Shown piece by piece: positions 1 to 6,972 of a stretch of 12,768 nucleotides of DNA; positions within the stretch are counted from its first letter, which is position 1; every line of letters starts with the position of its first letter. A program made the position numbers and the translations under genes. Below the pieces are notes generated by a model. It did not search any database. It saw nothing but the letters and a program-made list of their open reading frames with translations, and was not told the DNA's origin. The DNA comes from Candidatus Woesearchaeota archaeon (GTDB lineage Archaea > Nanobdellota > Nanobdellia > Woesearchaeales > GW2011-AR4), in NCBI GenBank assembly GCA_016211245.1, contig JACQSQ010000042.1, forward strand, positions 1 to 12,768, in the 5' to 3' direction.

Positions 1-646
1 CTTCATAAATCGCCCTTCCAATAATTGCATGCCATGAATCCAGCTTTTTTGCCAAATCGCTAATGCTGCCCCCTTGAGCTACTAAACCAGGAGAATAAAA
101 CACAGGATTCTTTATTTTATTTCTTATCAAATTAACATATTCCATTGCCTTTTCAGGCTTGTTGCCTGGAATTACAAAATCTGTTACGCCCATTGAAGCT
201 GCAATCTCGTACATTCTTTTCGGCGCATTATCATTAATAAATCCACCTGCTTCTTCAAGATAAGCCTGATGCGTCATCTCGCCGCCAACAATGAGATTTA
301 TTTTTGCTTGCTGAGCTGCTTTAATCCAAGCGACTTCTGTTTCAGGTCCAGCTTGAGGGAATATAATAACCGCATCAACCAAGCTGCAAGCTTTCATAAA
401 CTTAGAACCCATCTCTGGAATATCAGTTCCTGCTTTCTGATGGTCATAGATAATTGGCAGTTTTGTATATTTTCTTATTATTTTTACAACTGCTTTCATT
501 CCAAAAGGTATCACAAGCTCAAATCCAATCTTGTATGCGCCAACTCCTTTAACAGAACAAGTTGCTTTCACTAACTTGAATAATTTTTCCAAGCTATTAA
601 CATCACAGCTCGGTATTATTGATTTTTTAAGTTTTATTATTGTCAT
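1..646 (-). CDS. pyrF: Orotidine-5'-phosphate decarboxylase, 3' end cut by the window
   Basis: Catalyses the last step of UMP synthesis, OMP to UMP plus CO2. Reading from the ATG at 646, the frame is open for 215 codons to the window edge. Residues 67-77 read YDHQKAGTDIP. This corresponds to the catalytic Asp/Lys/Asp-Ile loop of OMP decarboxylases (D68, K71, D75), but with one extra residue in each spacing compared with the classical D-x-K-x-x-D-I. A phosphate-binding end is visible as SPGLVAQGG (185-193) and IIGRAIY (208-214). The ATG overlaps the pyrE stop as ATGA, so the two genes are translationally coupled. The C-terminus lies outside the window. I see the motifs directly; the family assignment is from knowledge of the TIM-barrel OMPDC/HUMPS family. 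Confidence 0.9.
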   Translation of the reverse strand, partial: MTIIKLKKSIIPSCDVNSLEKLFKLVKATCSVKGVGAYKIGFELVIPFGMKAVVKIIRKYTKLPIIYDHQKAGTDIPEMGSKFMKACSLVDAVIIFPQAGPETEVAWIKAAQQAKINLIVGGEMTHQAYLEEAGGFINDNAPKRMYEIAASMGVTDFVIPGNKPEKAMEYVNLIRNKIKNPVFYSPGLVAQGGSISDLAKKLDSWHAIIGRAIYE

Positions 647-1269
647 ACCGCAACCCACCCTTCGGGGTTTTTCTTCCAGTCCATTATGTGTTCAAGTTCG
701 TTCCTTGCAATATATTTTTTTGCTAATGCAGTTTTTATAAGATTAGTGAAATTGGTCAATGTATGCAATTTAACATTTGCGCTTTCAAAATTAGCTTTAG
801 ATTTTTCAAGCTCGTAAGTAAATATGGCAATGCAATTTTCAACAACCCCTCCTTTTTTCCTTACCGCACTTATTGTATTAAGCGAGCTTCCGCCCGTGCT
901 TATCAGGTCCTCTACAACAACATAATGTTTTCCAGGCACTATAACACCTTCAACCTTGTTTTCTTTTCCATGATCCTTGGACTCGCTTCTGGCAAAAACC
1001 ATCGGCTTTTTCATTTTTTGGGCAATCCAGGCTGCCCAAGGGATTCCTGCAGTCGCGGTGCCTGCAAACCCGTCGCATTTTATTTTTTCTTTCTTGATTA
1101 ATCTAATAAAGGAGCTTACAATAAACCTCCTATCCTTTGGATAGCTCATAAGAAGCCTGTTGTCGGTGTATATTGGAGACAGTATTCCTGACGCCCATCT
1201 AAACGGCGGCTTTGTCCTCAAGACAACTGCATTTATCTTAAGCAATATTTCAGCTACCTTATCTGCCAT
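643..1269 (-). CDS. pyrE: Orotate phosphoribosyltransferase
   Basis: Transfers ribose-5-phosphate from PRPP to orotate, giving OMP. The protein has 208 residues, normal for the family. The PRPP-binding signature VVVEDLISTGGS is at 117-128. The flexible catalytic loop is seen in ARSESKDHGKEN (93-104), with the Lys/His pattern expected (K98, H100, K102). The orotate-side segment FRWASGILSPIYTDNR (23-38) also matches. The start overlaps the end of pyrC by 11 bases and has a GAGGT Shine-Dalgarno-like site (complement of 1275-1279) five bases upstream. It is the third gene of the unit with the small hypothetical gene, pyrC and pyrF. Confidence 0.96.
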   Translation of the reverse strand: MADKVAEILLKINAVVLRTKPPFRWASGILSPIYTDNRLLMSYPKDRRFIVSSFIRLIKKEKIKCDGFAGTATAGIPWAAWIAQKMKKPMVFARSESKDHGKENKVEGVIVPGKHYVVVEDLISTGGSSLNTISAVRKKGGVVENCIAIFTYELEKSKANFESANVKLHTLTNFTNLIKTALAKKYIARNELEHIMDWKKNPEGWVAV

Positions 1270-2464
1270 ATTGAACCTCTTTGGCTTTTACGTCATTAAT
1301 CTGCCCGTTATCATAAACCACATTCCCATTCACAATTGTCATAACAGGCCAGCCTTTTAATATTTTCCCGTCAAAAGGGCTCCATCTGCATTTTGTCAGT
1401 AAGTCTTCATTTCTCACAGCTTGCCTTTTGTCCAAGTCAGCTATCACCAAGTCAGCATCATAGCCTTCTTTCAAGAAGCCCTTATTTTTTATTTTGAATA
1501 TTTTTGCCGGATTTTCGCAGCATAGCTGCATTATTTTTTGAAGCGTTATATTATTTTGGTTGAATGCGTCCAGCAACAACGGAAGCATTGTTTCCAGTCC
1601 AGGAACTCCAAATGGGTAATTTGCCTGCTCTTTTTCTTCCCTTAAGTGGGGCGCATGGTCTGTAGCTATTATGTCCACTTCCCCATTTTTTATGCCATCC
1701 CATAATGCTTTTTGATCATGCTCGGTCTTTAGTCTGGGCTTCATTTCGGCAAATGCGCCAAGGGTTTGTATGTATTTTTCATTCATGAATAAATGATTTG
1801 GGGTAACCTCAACAGAAACTTGCTTTTTTATACTATTTTGCTTCGCATATTGAAGCTCTTTAGCTGAGCTTACATGAGCAACATGCAGTTTGTTTTTTAT
1901 TTTATTTTTTATCAAAATATCAATAGCAGCCTTAACATTCATATCCTCTGCATGAATTATTGTAAGTTTAGATGCCCTAAAAATATCAGTTATTGAATCA
2001 AAATCTTCCACTTTCATTGCGCCTGTTGTAGCATCCATATAGAGTTTAACTGAAGCAATATTTTTAGCTTTTTTTATGTCTGACAAATTATTCAAGGTTG
2101 CTCCGAAGTTAAATCCATAATTTACTACGCTTTTTGATGCAAGCTTTCTCTTTTCTTCCAACGCAGCAACAGTAGTTGTAGGCGGGATTGTGTTTGGCAT
2201 GTCAAGAATTGTCGTAATGCCGCCCTTTGCAGCGGCCATTGAGCCTGTAAGAAAATCTTCTTTATGGGTAAGCCCCGGCTCCCTCATATGAACATGAACA
2301 TCAATTAAACCGGGCAATACAAAATTATTATTTACATCAATTATCCCGTCTGCTTTTGGCTCCTTGTTCGTTATTTTTGATATTTTATCTTTTTTTACAA
2401 GGATATTTTTAGAATAGACTTTATCGTTCACTAAGATTCTGCAGTTTTTTAGTAGGAGTGGCAT
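1259..2464 (-). CDS. pyrC: Dihydroorotase
   Basis: Cyclises carbamoyl-aspartate to dihydroorotate. The 401 residues form an amidohydrolase-type metallo-barrel. DVHVHMREPG begins at residue 55 and supplies metal ligands H57 and H59. K140 in VKLYMDATTG is the probable carboxylated lysine, H171 (IIHAED) and H197 (HVAHVSS) are further ligands, and D269 in ATDHAPH is the catalytic acid. The N-terminal strands and C-terminal segment (GYDADLVIADLD) form the usual small beta sandwich. The start codon lies one base after the TAA of the preceding small gene, so it is cotranscribed with it. Confidence 0.95.
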   Translation of the reverse strand: MPLLLKNCRILVNDKVYSKNILVKKDKISKITNKEPKADGIIDVNNNFVLPGLIDVHVHMREPGLTHKEDFLTGSMAAAKGGITTILDMPNTIPPTTTVAALEEKRKLASKSVVNYGFNFGATLNNLSDIKKAKNIASVKLYMDATTGAMKVEDFDSITDIFRASKLTIIHAEDMNVKAAIDILIKNKIKNKLHVAHVSSAKELQYAKQNSIKKQVSVEVTPNHLFMNEKYIQTLGAFAEMKPRLKTEHDQKALWDGIKNGEVDIIATDHAPHLREEKEQANYPFGVPGLETMLPLLLDAFNQNNITLQKIMQLCCENPAKIFKIKNKGFLKEGYDADLVIADLDKRQAVRNEDLLTKCRWSPFDGKILKGWPVMTIVNGNVVYDNGQINDVKAKEVQYGR

Positions 2465-2465
2465 T

Positions 2466-2738
2466 TTATTTATTCTCGATTTCTTCTATTTCCCTTAATT
2501 TTGCCGGATTAAGGCTGCAATGCTTTTCTCCGGTAGACTGCTTGTTAATTAATATTTCCCTATCAAACAGATTTTTTATTGCTTCGTCAACAATCTTTTC
2601 TCCGCGCAAATGTTTTGGAACGCAATTTTTGAGATGAATGGTTTCAGTATGGGCGGCTCCAAATTTTCTTTTGTTCTTCAACATCCTTATCATTTTCTTT
2701 TGAATATCAACTATTTCTTTTTCCTTAAATTTCGCCAT
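2466..2738 (-). CDS. Small basic protein, probable winged-helix-like, first gene of the pyrC unit
   Basis: I do not recognise a named family. The 90-residue protein is rich in Lys and Glu, mostly helical in appearance, with a possible wing-like stretch (ILINKQSTGEKHCSLNP, 62-78) after a helix, so a small winged-helix DNA-binding fold is possible. His and Cys residues are scattered (H30, H35, C39, H43, H73, C74). I chose the ATG at 2738, starting MAKFKEKE, because a TATA box (2761-2768) is centred 26.5 bases upstream, which fits a leaderless message. A longer reading from 2804 would place the promoter inside the gene. It leads the transcript of pyrC, pyrE and pyrF, so a role in sensing or regulation is an inference only. 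Confidence 0.7.
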   Translation of the reverse strand: MAKFKEKEIVDIQKKMIRMLKNKRKFGAAHTETIHLKNCVPKHLRGEKIVDEAIKNLFDREILINKQSTGEKHCSLNPAKLREIEEIENK

Positions 2739-2760
2739 TATTTTAATTATCGGCGCCATA

Positions 2761-2768
2761 TATTTAAA
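2761..2768 (-). promoter_or_regulatory. TATA box of the small gene-pyrC-pyrE-pyrF unit
   Basis: On the minus strand this reads TTTAAATA, preceded by a purine-rich GGAAAG that could be the BRE. It is centred 26.5 bases before the ATG at 2738, the archaeal TATA-to-start distance for a leaderless transcript. Confidence 0.65.
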
Positions 2769-2819
2769 CTTTCCTAATATGTTGCAGATATGTAATTCTA
2801 GCATTACAAAATAGAAACA

Positions 2820-2827
2820 TTTATATA
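2820..2827 (+). promoter_or_regulatory. TATA box of the winged-helix regulator
   Basis: TTTATATA preceded by GAAACA (BRE-like), centred 26.5 bases before the ATG at 2850, implying a leaderless transcript. It lies back to back with the pyrC-unit promoter in the same 111-base gap. Confidence 0.65.
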
Positions 2828-2849
2828 GTAGTAAGCCTGCAGAACATTT

Positions 2850-3179
2850 ATGAAATTACAAGACGAGCCCACAATATTCAGGGAAATATTTGGCGACACG
2901 CCAAAAGTAAGGGTTTTAGAGTATTTGCTTGAAGGAAGAGAGCTGGACCATTCGATAGGTGATATAGCTGAAGGAGCTGGCATAAACAGGGTAACTTTAT
3001 TCAGGTTATGGCCGGAAATTGAGAAATCAAAACTGGTTGCCCATACTAGAAATATAGGAAATGCAAAGTTGTTTAAATTAAATGTTAAGAATCCGAATGT
3101 AAAAATTCTTGTTGAAGTCTTTGACAGGCTTATTAATGAGGAGTTTAAGAGGATTAAAGTTGAGACGGAGGCAAAATAA
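2850..3179 (+). CDS. Winged helix-turn-helix transcriptional regulator
   Basis: A 109-residue DNA-binding protein. Residues 18-30 form a helix, 36-63 hold the helix-turn-helix (IGDIAEGAGINRVTLFRLWP followed by EIEKSKLV), and 64-78 form the wing (TRNIGNAKLFKLN). The C-terminal helix (83-105) is acidic and basic by turns and may dimerise. There is no ligand domain, so it may respond to a partner or simply to abundance. It is divergent from the pyrC unit with only 111 bases between start codons, which makes it a candidate local regulator of pyrimidine genes or of itself. That role is inferred from position, not shown by sequence. Ends with TAA, three bases from the end of the convergent gene. 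Confidence 0.85.
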   Translation: MKLQDEPTIFREIFGDTPKVRVLEYLLEGRELDHSIGDIAEGAGINRVTLFRLWPEIEKSKLVAHTRNIGNAKLFKLNVKNPNVKILVEVFDRLINEEFKRIKVETEAK

Positions 3180-3182
3180 AGA

Positions 3183-3512
3183 TTAAGATAATTTTTTTAC
3201 AATTTGTTCTAATTGTCCAAGAACTTCTATTTTTGCTGCACTTATCAAATCGTAAAGAGAGAAAGCAGAACAACCAAATGTGTAAATCCTATCGTTTATA
3301 TTGATACCTTTACTCTTTTGTGATAATATATTATGTTTTTTAAATAATCTGTACCAAATTTCTGCTAAACCTTTTGACTTAATTCTTAGTTCAGAAGTTC
3401 TTGACAAATTCTTAACTCTTCTCATTTCTGTTATGTATAAAACTCCAAAACCTAAGAAAAATAATTTTCTATTATTGTACATTCTATCATAAATTGATTT
3501 TATTTTTTTCAT
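3183..3512 (-). CDS. Hypothetical protein, unrecognised
   Basis: A 109-residue, strongly basic protein (many Lys/Arg) that I do not recognise. It has a short hydrophobic stretch (LFFLGFGVLYI, 17-27), too short and too close to charges for a clear membrane span, and a C-terminal amphipathic helix (86-107). A weak A/T-rich promoter (TTTATTTTA on the minus strand) sits about 28 bases before the ATG, supporting a leaderless start. It interrupts the two pyr units and is convergent with the winged-helix gene. It is more A+T-rich than its neighbours, so it may be an insertion, but no repeats or mobile genes flank it. Confidence 0.55.
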   Translation of the reverse strand: MKKIKSIYDRMYNNRKLFFLGFGVLYITEMRRVKNLSRTSELRIKSKGLAEIWYRLFKKHNILSQKSKGININDRIYTFGCSAFSLYDLISAAKIEVLGQLEQIVKKLS

Positions 3513-3535
3513 AATTGTACCTAATTGGGAAAAAA

Positions 3536-3544
3536 TAAAATAAA
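3536..3544 (-). promoter_or_regulatory. Possible TATA-like element for the hypothetical gene ending at 3183
   Basis: TTTATTTTA on the minus strand, centred about 28 bases before the ATG at 3512. The sequence is A/T-rich throughout, so this match is weak. Confidence 0.3.
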
Positions 3545-3586
3545 TTTTTGTATGAAGTCTATATAGGTTATATTTTTATAGGTTTG

Positions 3587-4402
3587 TTAATCTTTCCATG
3601 AGTGATATTCATTTAAGGTAACTTTTCTACCTGTTTTCAATCTAGCATATTTACCAAATTCACTCAACTTATTTAATTGTGAAGAGTTAAAAATGGGACC
3701 GTCGATACAAACTATTTTGTCGTCAATCATACAGGCTCCACATATCCCGAACGAACATTTCATGTACCTCTCTAAAGACGCTTCAAGCTCCACTTTGTAT
3801 TTATTGCAAATATCAAAAACTTTCTTCATCATGATTTCGGGGCCGCAGGTGTAAATAATTTTTATTTTCTTGTTTTTGCTCAAAACTTCTTCAAGAACAT
3901 CTGTTGTAAAGCCCTTTCTTCCAAAGCTTCCGTCATCAGTTGTTATTAGCATATTTTTATTCTTGTATCTTTTTAAGTAAATCAAGTGCTCTTTTGTTCT
4001 AGCTCCATAGATTATCAATGGGTTTTTTAGCGCGTCAATCAAAGTCGAGACGGAGCTTAATCCAACGCCTCCTGCTACAACGCATGCATTTTCCTTTCTT
4101 GAGAAAGAATTGCCGTATGGTCCTCGAATTCCTAATTTGTCGCCTTTCCTTATTTTTTCCAAAGCAGTTGTAAATTTCCCGATTGCCTGAGAAGTGAAAG
4201 CAAATTCATTCTTGCTGCTGTAGGAAACCGCCATAGGCTTTTCATCAACTCCCGGAAGCCATATCATCAGGAATTGGCCGGGTTTGCACTCTAATTTGTG
4301 CCTAAAGAAGAAAGAAGTCTGTCCTTTGCCTTCTCTGATTACATTAGACACTTCCAGCATTACTGGGATTTCTGTGCGGCAGTCTCCAATACAGTCATCC
4401 AT
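3587..4402 (-). CDS. pyrK: Dihydroorotate dehydrogenase electron-transfer subunit (FAD, 2Fe-2S)
   Basis: Passes electrons from the PyrD flavin to NAD+ in the class 1B enzyme. The 271 residues show the ferredoxin-reductase layout: an FAD-binding barrel with KPMAVSYSS (55-63) and GIRGPYGNSF (91-100), an NAD-binding half with GGVGLSS (111-117) and YTCGPE (184-189), and a C-terminal 2Fe-2S site with C216, C221, C224 and C232 (CSFGICGACMIDDKIVC). The start at 4402 overlaps the pyrD end by 8 bases. The first 14 residues contain C4 and C8 and precede the usual fold start near M15, so the start could be M15 (position 4360). Last gene of the pyrB-I-D-K unit. Confidence 0.93.
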   Translation of the reverse strand: MDDCIGDCRTEIPVMLEVSNVIREGKGQTSFFFRHKLECKPGQFLMIWLPGVDEKPMAVSYSSKNEFAFTSQAIGKFTTALEKIRKGDKLGIRGPYGNSFSRKENACVVAGGVGLSSVSTLIDALKNPLIIYGARTKEHLIYLKRYKNKNMLITTDDGSFGRKGFTTDVLEEVLSKNKKIKIIYTCGPEIMMKKVFDICNKYKVELEASLERYMKCSFGICGACMIDDKIVCIDGPIFNSSQLNKLSEFGKYARLKTGRKVTLNEYHSWKD

Positions 4403-5297
4403 GCGCGCATCCCCTTATTTCATCCAAGCTTTTTACTTTGTTTTTTTTCATCCAAACTTCCATTTCATCGCAAACTTTCTTGAATACATTAATTCCCCTG
4501 TAAAACACCCCGGTCCCAATACCAACCCCAGTTGCGCCCGCCATTGTCATTTCAATTGCATCTCTCCCGTAAGTAACTCCGCCAGTGCCGATTATCGGTA
4601 TTTTTACTGTTTCATAAATCTCATAAACGCATCTTACCGCGATCGGCTTTAATGCAGGGCCTGAAACTCCTCCAATCTTGTTGGCTAAAACCGGCTTTCT
4701 TGCATCAATATCTATCACCATTCCGCTTGCTGTGTTTATTGCAGTTATTGCGTCTGCGCCTGCCTTTTCAGCAGCATGCGCAATCTCTTTTATATCATAA
4801 ACATTCGGGCTTAATTTAATGCTGACGGGAATTTTTCCGGAATTTTTTTTCACTTCAGCAGTTACTTTTGCTGTTAATTCAGGATCCGCATAATATGGCT
4901 TGCCATAATCCATATGAGGGCATGAAATGTCAACTTCAATCATGGCAGGCTTCATAGAATCCATTTTCTTTGTGACTTCGCCAAACTGCTCAATCCTATA
5001 ACCATAAATGCTTCCAATTACAGGTATGCTTAGATTGTCCAGCCTTCCGAAATCTTTCATGGCAGAATCTATGCCTTGGCCTGGCAAGCCGACAGCATTG
5101 AAGAAAACATCACCATAGCCAAACATAGTGGGGTTTGCATTTCCAAACCTTTCTTCGTGGCAAAGTGATTTGAGAGTGACTGCTCCAGCTCCATTTTTTC
5201 CAATCCGCTCAACTGACTCTTTCGTGACGCCGAGAATTCCGGAAGCAAGGATTGTAGGGTTTTTTAGCTTTATGCCGCATAAGTTTGTTTGGAGCAT
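4395..5297 (-). CDS. pyrD: Dihydroorotate dehydrogenase catalytic subunit, class 1B
   Basis: Oxidises dihydroorotate to orotate using FMN. The protein has 300 residues, as usual for the family. K43 (TLKSL), N67 in FNAVGLPGQG (66-74), the catalytic C126 in DISCPH, K161 (SIKLSPN), N188 in AINTASG, and the FMN-phosphate loops GGVSGPALKP (209-218) and IIGTGGV (235-241) are all visible. The class 1 catalytic base is Cys, as here, and the adjacent pyrK makes this class 1B. Two residues that are usually Asn around the catalytic Cys (N-x-S-C-P-N) are D123 and H128. It starts 7 bases after pyrI ends. Confidence 0.94.
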   Translation of the reverse strand: MLQTNLCGIKLKNPTILASGILGVTKESVERIGKNGAGAVTLKSLCHEERFGNANPTMFGYGDVFFNAVGLPGQGIDSAMKDFGRLDNLSIPVIGSIYGYRIEQFGEVTKKMDSMKPAMIEVDISCPHMDYGKPYYADPELTAKVTAEVKKNSGKIPVSIKLSPNVYDIKEIAHAAEKAGADAITAINTASGMVIDIDARKPVLANKIGGVSGPALKPIAVRCVYEIYETVKIPIIGTGGVTYGRDAIEMTMAGATGVGIGTGVFYRGINVFKKVCDEMEVWMKKNKVKSLDEIRGCAHG

Positions 5298-5304
5298 TTT
5301 AAAG

Positions 5305-5838
5305 TTAAACTATCCCTATATCCTCTTTGCCCATCACCCTCTCGCAATAATGGCATTTTACCTTAAGCGGGTCCTTTTTCACGACATAAAATTTGGTATT
5401 AAGCTGCTCGTTGTTTGTTATGCACGCCGGATTCGAGCATTTGATGACATTGTCCACTACGTCCGGGGACTTGACCTTGATTTTTTCCCTTACATGAAAA
5501 TTTTTTATTATGTTCACTGTGGCATCGGGGGCCACAACAGCTATCTTATTTACCTCTTCCTGGGTCAGGTTCTTCTGAGCAACTTTGACTATGCCTTTCC
5601 TGCCAATCTTCCTGCTTTGAAGGTTTGTTGCTATTGAAACTATTCCGTTATGCTGGCCCAAATGAAGTATTTCCACAACCTTGAATGTGGCATCGGTCGG
5701 TATGTGGTCAATTACAGTCCCTTCCTCAATGGCGCTTATCTTTAATTCGTGCTTATCTTCCTGCGCCGGCAAGCTATGAGCAATTCTTTTAGCTTTTGTC
5801 CTTTCTTTTCTTGCATTTTTGCTTTTTTTCTTTACCAT
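5305..5838 (-). CDS. pyrI: Aspartate carbamoyltransferase regulatory chain
   Basis: Binds nucleotides and pairs with PyrB to give allosteric control of the first committed pyrimidine step. The conserved regulatory-chain sequence starts near residue 32 (LKISAIEEGTVIDHIP), with GRKGIVKV (79-86) and APDATVNII (103-111). The zinc site that contacts PyrB is C134, C139, C162 and C165, with near-standard spacing. At 177 residues it is about 20 longer than the roughly 153-residue E. coli protein. The excess is a Lys/Arg-rich N-terminus (residues 1-19, MVKKKSKNARKERTKAKRI). The ATG is one base after the pyrB stop and no other Met precedes the core, which supports this start. Confidence 0.94.
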   Translation of the reverse strand: MVKKKSKNARKERTKAKRIAHSLPAQEDKHELKISAIEEGTVIDHIPTDATFKVVEILHLGQHNGIVSIATNLQSRKIGRKGIVKVAQKNLTQEEVNKIAVVAPDATVNIIKNFHVREKIKVKSPDVVDNVIKCSNPACITNNEQLNTKFYVVKKDPLKVKCHYCERVMGKEDIGIV

Positions 5839-5839
5839 T

Positions 5840-6757
5840 TTATCTTAATTTTCCCAGAACCAAGGCCAGCAACGCCTTTCTCACAGGTATTCCATTGGCA
5901 GCCTGCTCAAAATAAGCCGCATGCGGCGTCTTATCGATGCTTTTGTCAATCTCACCGACTCTTGGAAGGGGATGCATTATTTTAAGGTCTTTTTTCACGT
6001 CATGCAGGAAAGCCTCGTCAACACTGTAAACATCCTTGAATTTTTCGTACTACAATGCGTCAGGAAACCTTTCCTTTTGAATTCTAGTCACATAAAGGAC
6101 ATCAAGCTCCTTGCTGAACCTGCCCAAATCGGATGTCTTGAAATACTTGATTTTTTTCCTGTACAGCTCGTCAAGATATGTTTCCGGCATCTGCAGCGCC
6201 TCTGGCGCTATGAAGTAAAATGTTGGATTGAAGTGTGACAAGGCGATTGCAAGGCTGTGTACAGTGCGGCCATACTTCAAATCGCCCACAAAGCCTATAT
6301 GCAAGTTGTCAAGCTTTCCCTTGGTCTTTTGTATCGTGTACATGTCCAGCAAAGTCTGGGTGGGGTGCTGGTTTGAGCCGTCTCCGGCATTTATAACCGG
6401 GATTGATGCCGCTTCTGCCGCCAGTCTGGCAGAGCCCTCAAGAGGGTGCCTTATCACAATAACATCAGCGTAATTGTTAGTCATTTTCACAGTGTCCCAA
6501 AGAGACTCGCCTTTTTGGGCTGAGGTTACGTTAGCGCTTGAGAACCCTATCACTTCTCCGCCAAGTTGCTCCATGGAAGAGATAAAACTAAGCCTTGTCC
6601 TGGTTGACGGCTCGAAAAACATGGCTGCAAGAATCTTTCCCCTAAGGAGATTATTTTTGGGCCTGCCTTCCAGCTGCTTCACAACTTTCAGGATATACAA
6701 AAGCTCTTCCTTTGAGAAATCGTTAATAGAAATTATATCGCGGTTTTTGAAGTCCAT
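5840..6757 (-). CDS. pyrB: Aspartate carbamoyltransferase catalytic chain, interrupted by an in-frame TAG
   Basis: Condenses carbamoyl phosphate with aspartate. STRTR (51-55), the SAQKGES loop (79-85), RHPLEG (103-108), HPTQ (131-134), KYGRTVHS (161-168) and TRIQKER (224-230) match the family. Codon 236 is TAG (6050-6052), and the same frame continues with YEKFKDV, then the active-site HPLPR (262-266) and the expected C-terminus (TPHAAYFEQ, then ALLALVLGKLR) to a TAA at 5840-5842. The total of 305 codons is normal. If TAG stops translation, the 235-residue product lacks HPLPR and should be inactive. I chose the ATG at 6757 from conservation and the TATA box about 32 bases upstream; an open reading from 6814 adds a non-conserved extension across that promoter. 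First gene of pyrB-I-D-K. Confidence 0.88.
6050..6052 (-). other. In-frame TAG codon inside pyrB
   Basis: Codon 236 of pyrB reads TAG between TTG (Leu) and TAC (Tyr). Family members often carry Glu just before the Tyr here, so GAG to TAG is a one-base explanation. The frame stays open for 69 further codons with family-matching sequence. Confidence 0.9.
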
Positions 6758-6785
6758 CCTAAAAACAGGAATGAGTAAGTCGTGA

Positions 6786-6793
6786 TATTTAAA
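6786..6793 (-). promoter_or_regulatory. TATA box of the pyrB-pyrI-pyrD-pyrK unit
   Basis: TTTAAATA on the minus strand, preceded by GGGAATC. It is the same TTTAAATA type seen before the pyrC unit. Its centre is about 32 bases before the ATG at 6757, giving a leader of only a few bases. Confidence 0.6.
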
Positions 6794-6940
6794 GATTCCC
6801 TTTTTAGTATACACTATTGGTCAGAAAGAGCGCTTATTGGAAAAAAGTAATTCCTATATATCGATTTGAACTATTTAAAGATATTTAAGGGTTGCGGTTT
6901 TTATTTTATTATTATTAATTAGTAGTTACAAATAGAAAGA

Positions 6941-6948
6941 TTTATAAA
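6941..6948 (+). promoter_or_regulatory. TATA box of the amino acid dehydrogenase gene
   Basis: TTTATAAA preceded by AGAAAGA (BRE-like), centred 28.5 bases before the ATG at 6973, so a leaderless or nearly leaderless transcript. The divergent gap 6758-6972 otherwise holds the pyrB promoter and A/T-rich sequence. Confidence 0.65.
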
Positions 6949-6972
6949 TTAAATGGGGTTATTGATATTTAA

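Noticed and set aside
2739..2804. Upstream extension of the small gene ahead of pyrC from 2804
   Set aside because: It would cover the TATA box of its own unit; 2738 has the correct spacing.
3562..3584. Two copies of TATAGGTT 15 bases apart downstream of pyrK
   Set aside because: Eight-base direct repeats in A/T-rich spacer are not convincing as a regulator site without a second example.
5128..5637. A 169-codon plus-strand open frame across the pyrD and pyrI genes
   Set aside because: It is the opposite strand of two well-recognised enzymes and shows no motif of its own.
5840..6049. Treating the sequence after the TAG as a separate small gene
   Set aside because: It has no start codon or ribosome site near its beginning, and its sequence is the exact missing C-terminal part of the catalytic chain.
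6758..6814. Upstream extension of pyrB from an ATG at 6814, adding 19 residues
   Set aside because: The added residues are not conserved in the family, and the TATA box at 6786-6793 lies inside them. The ATG at 6757 fits both the protein and the promoter.
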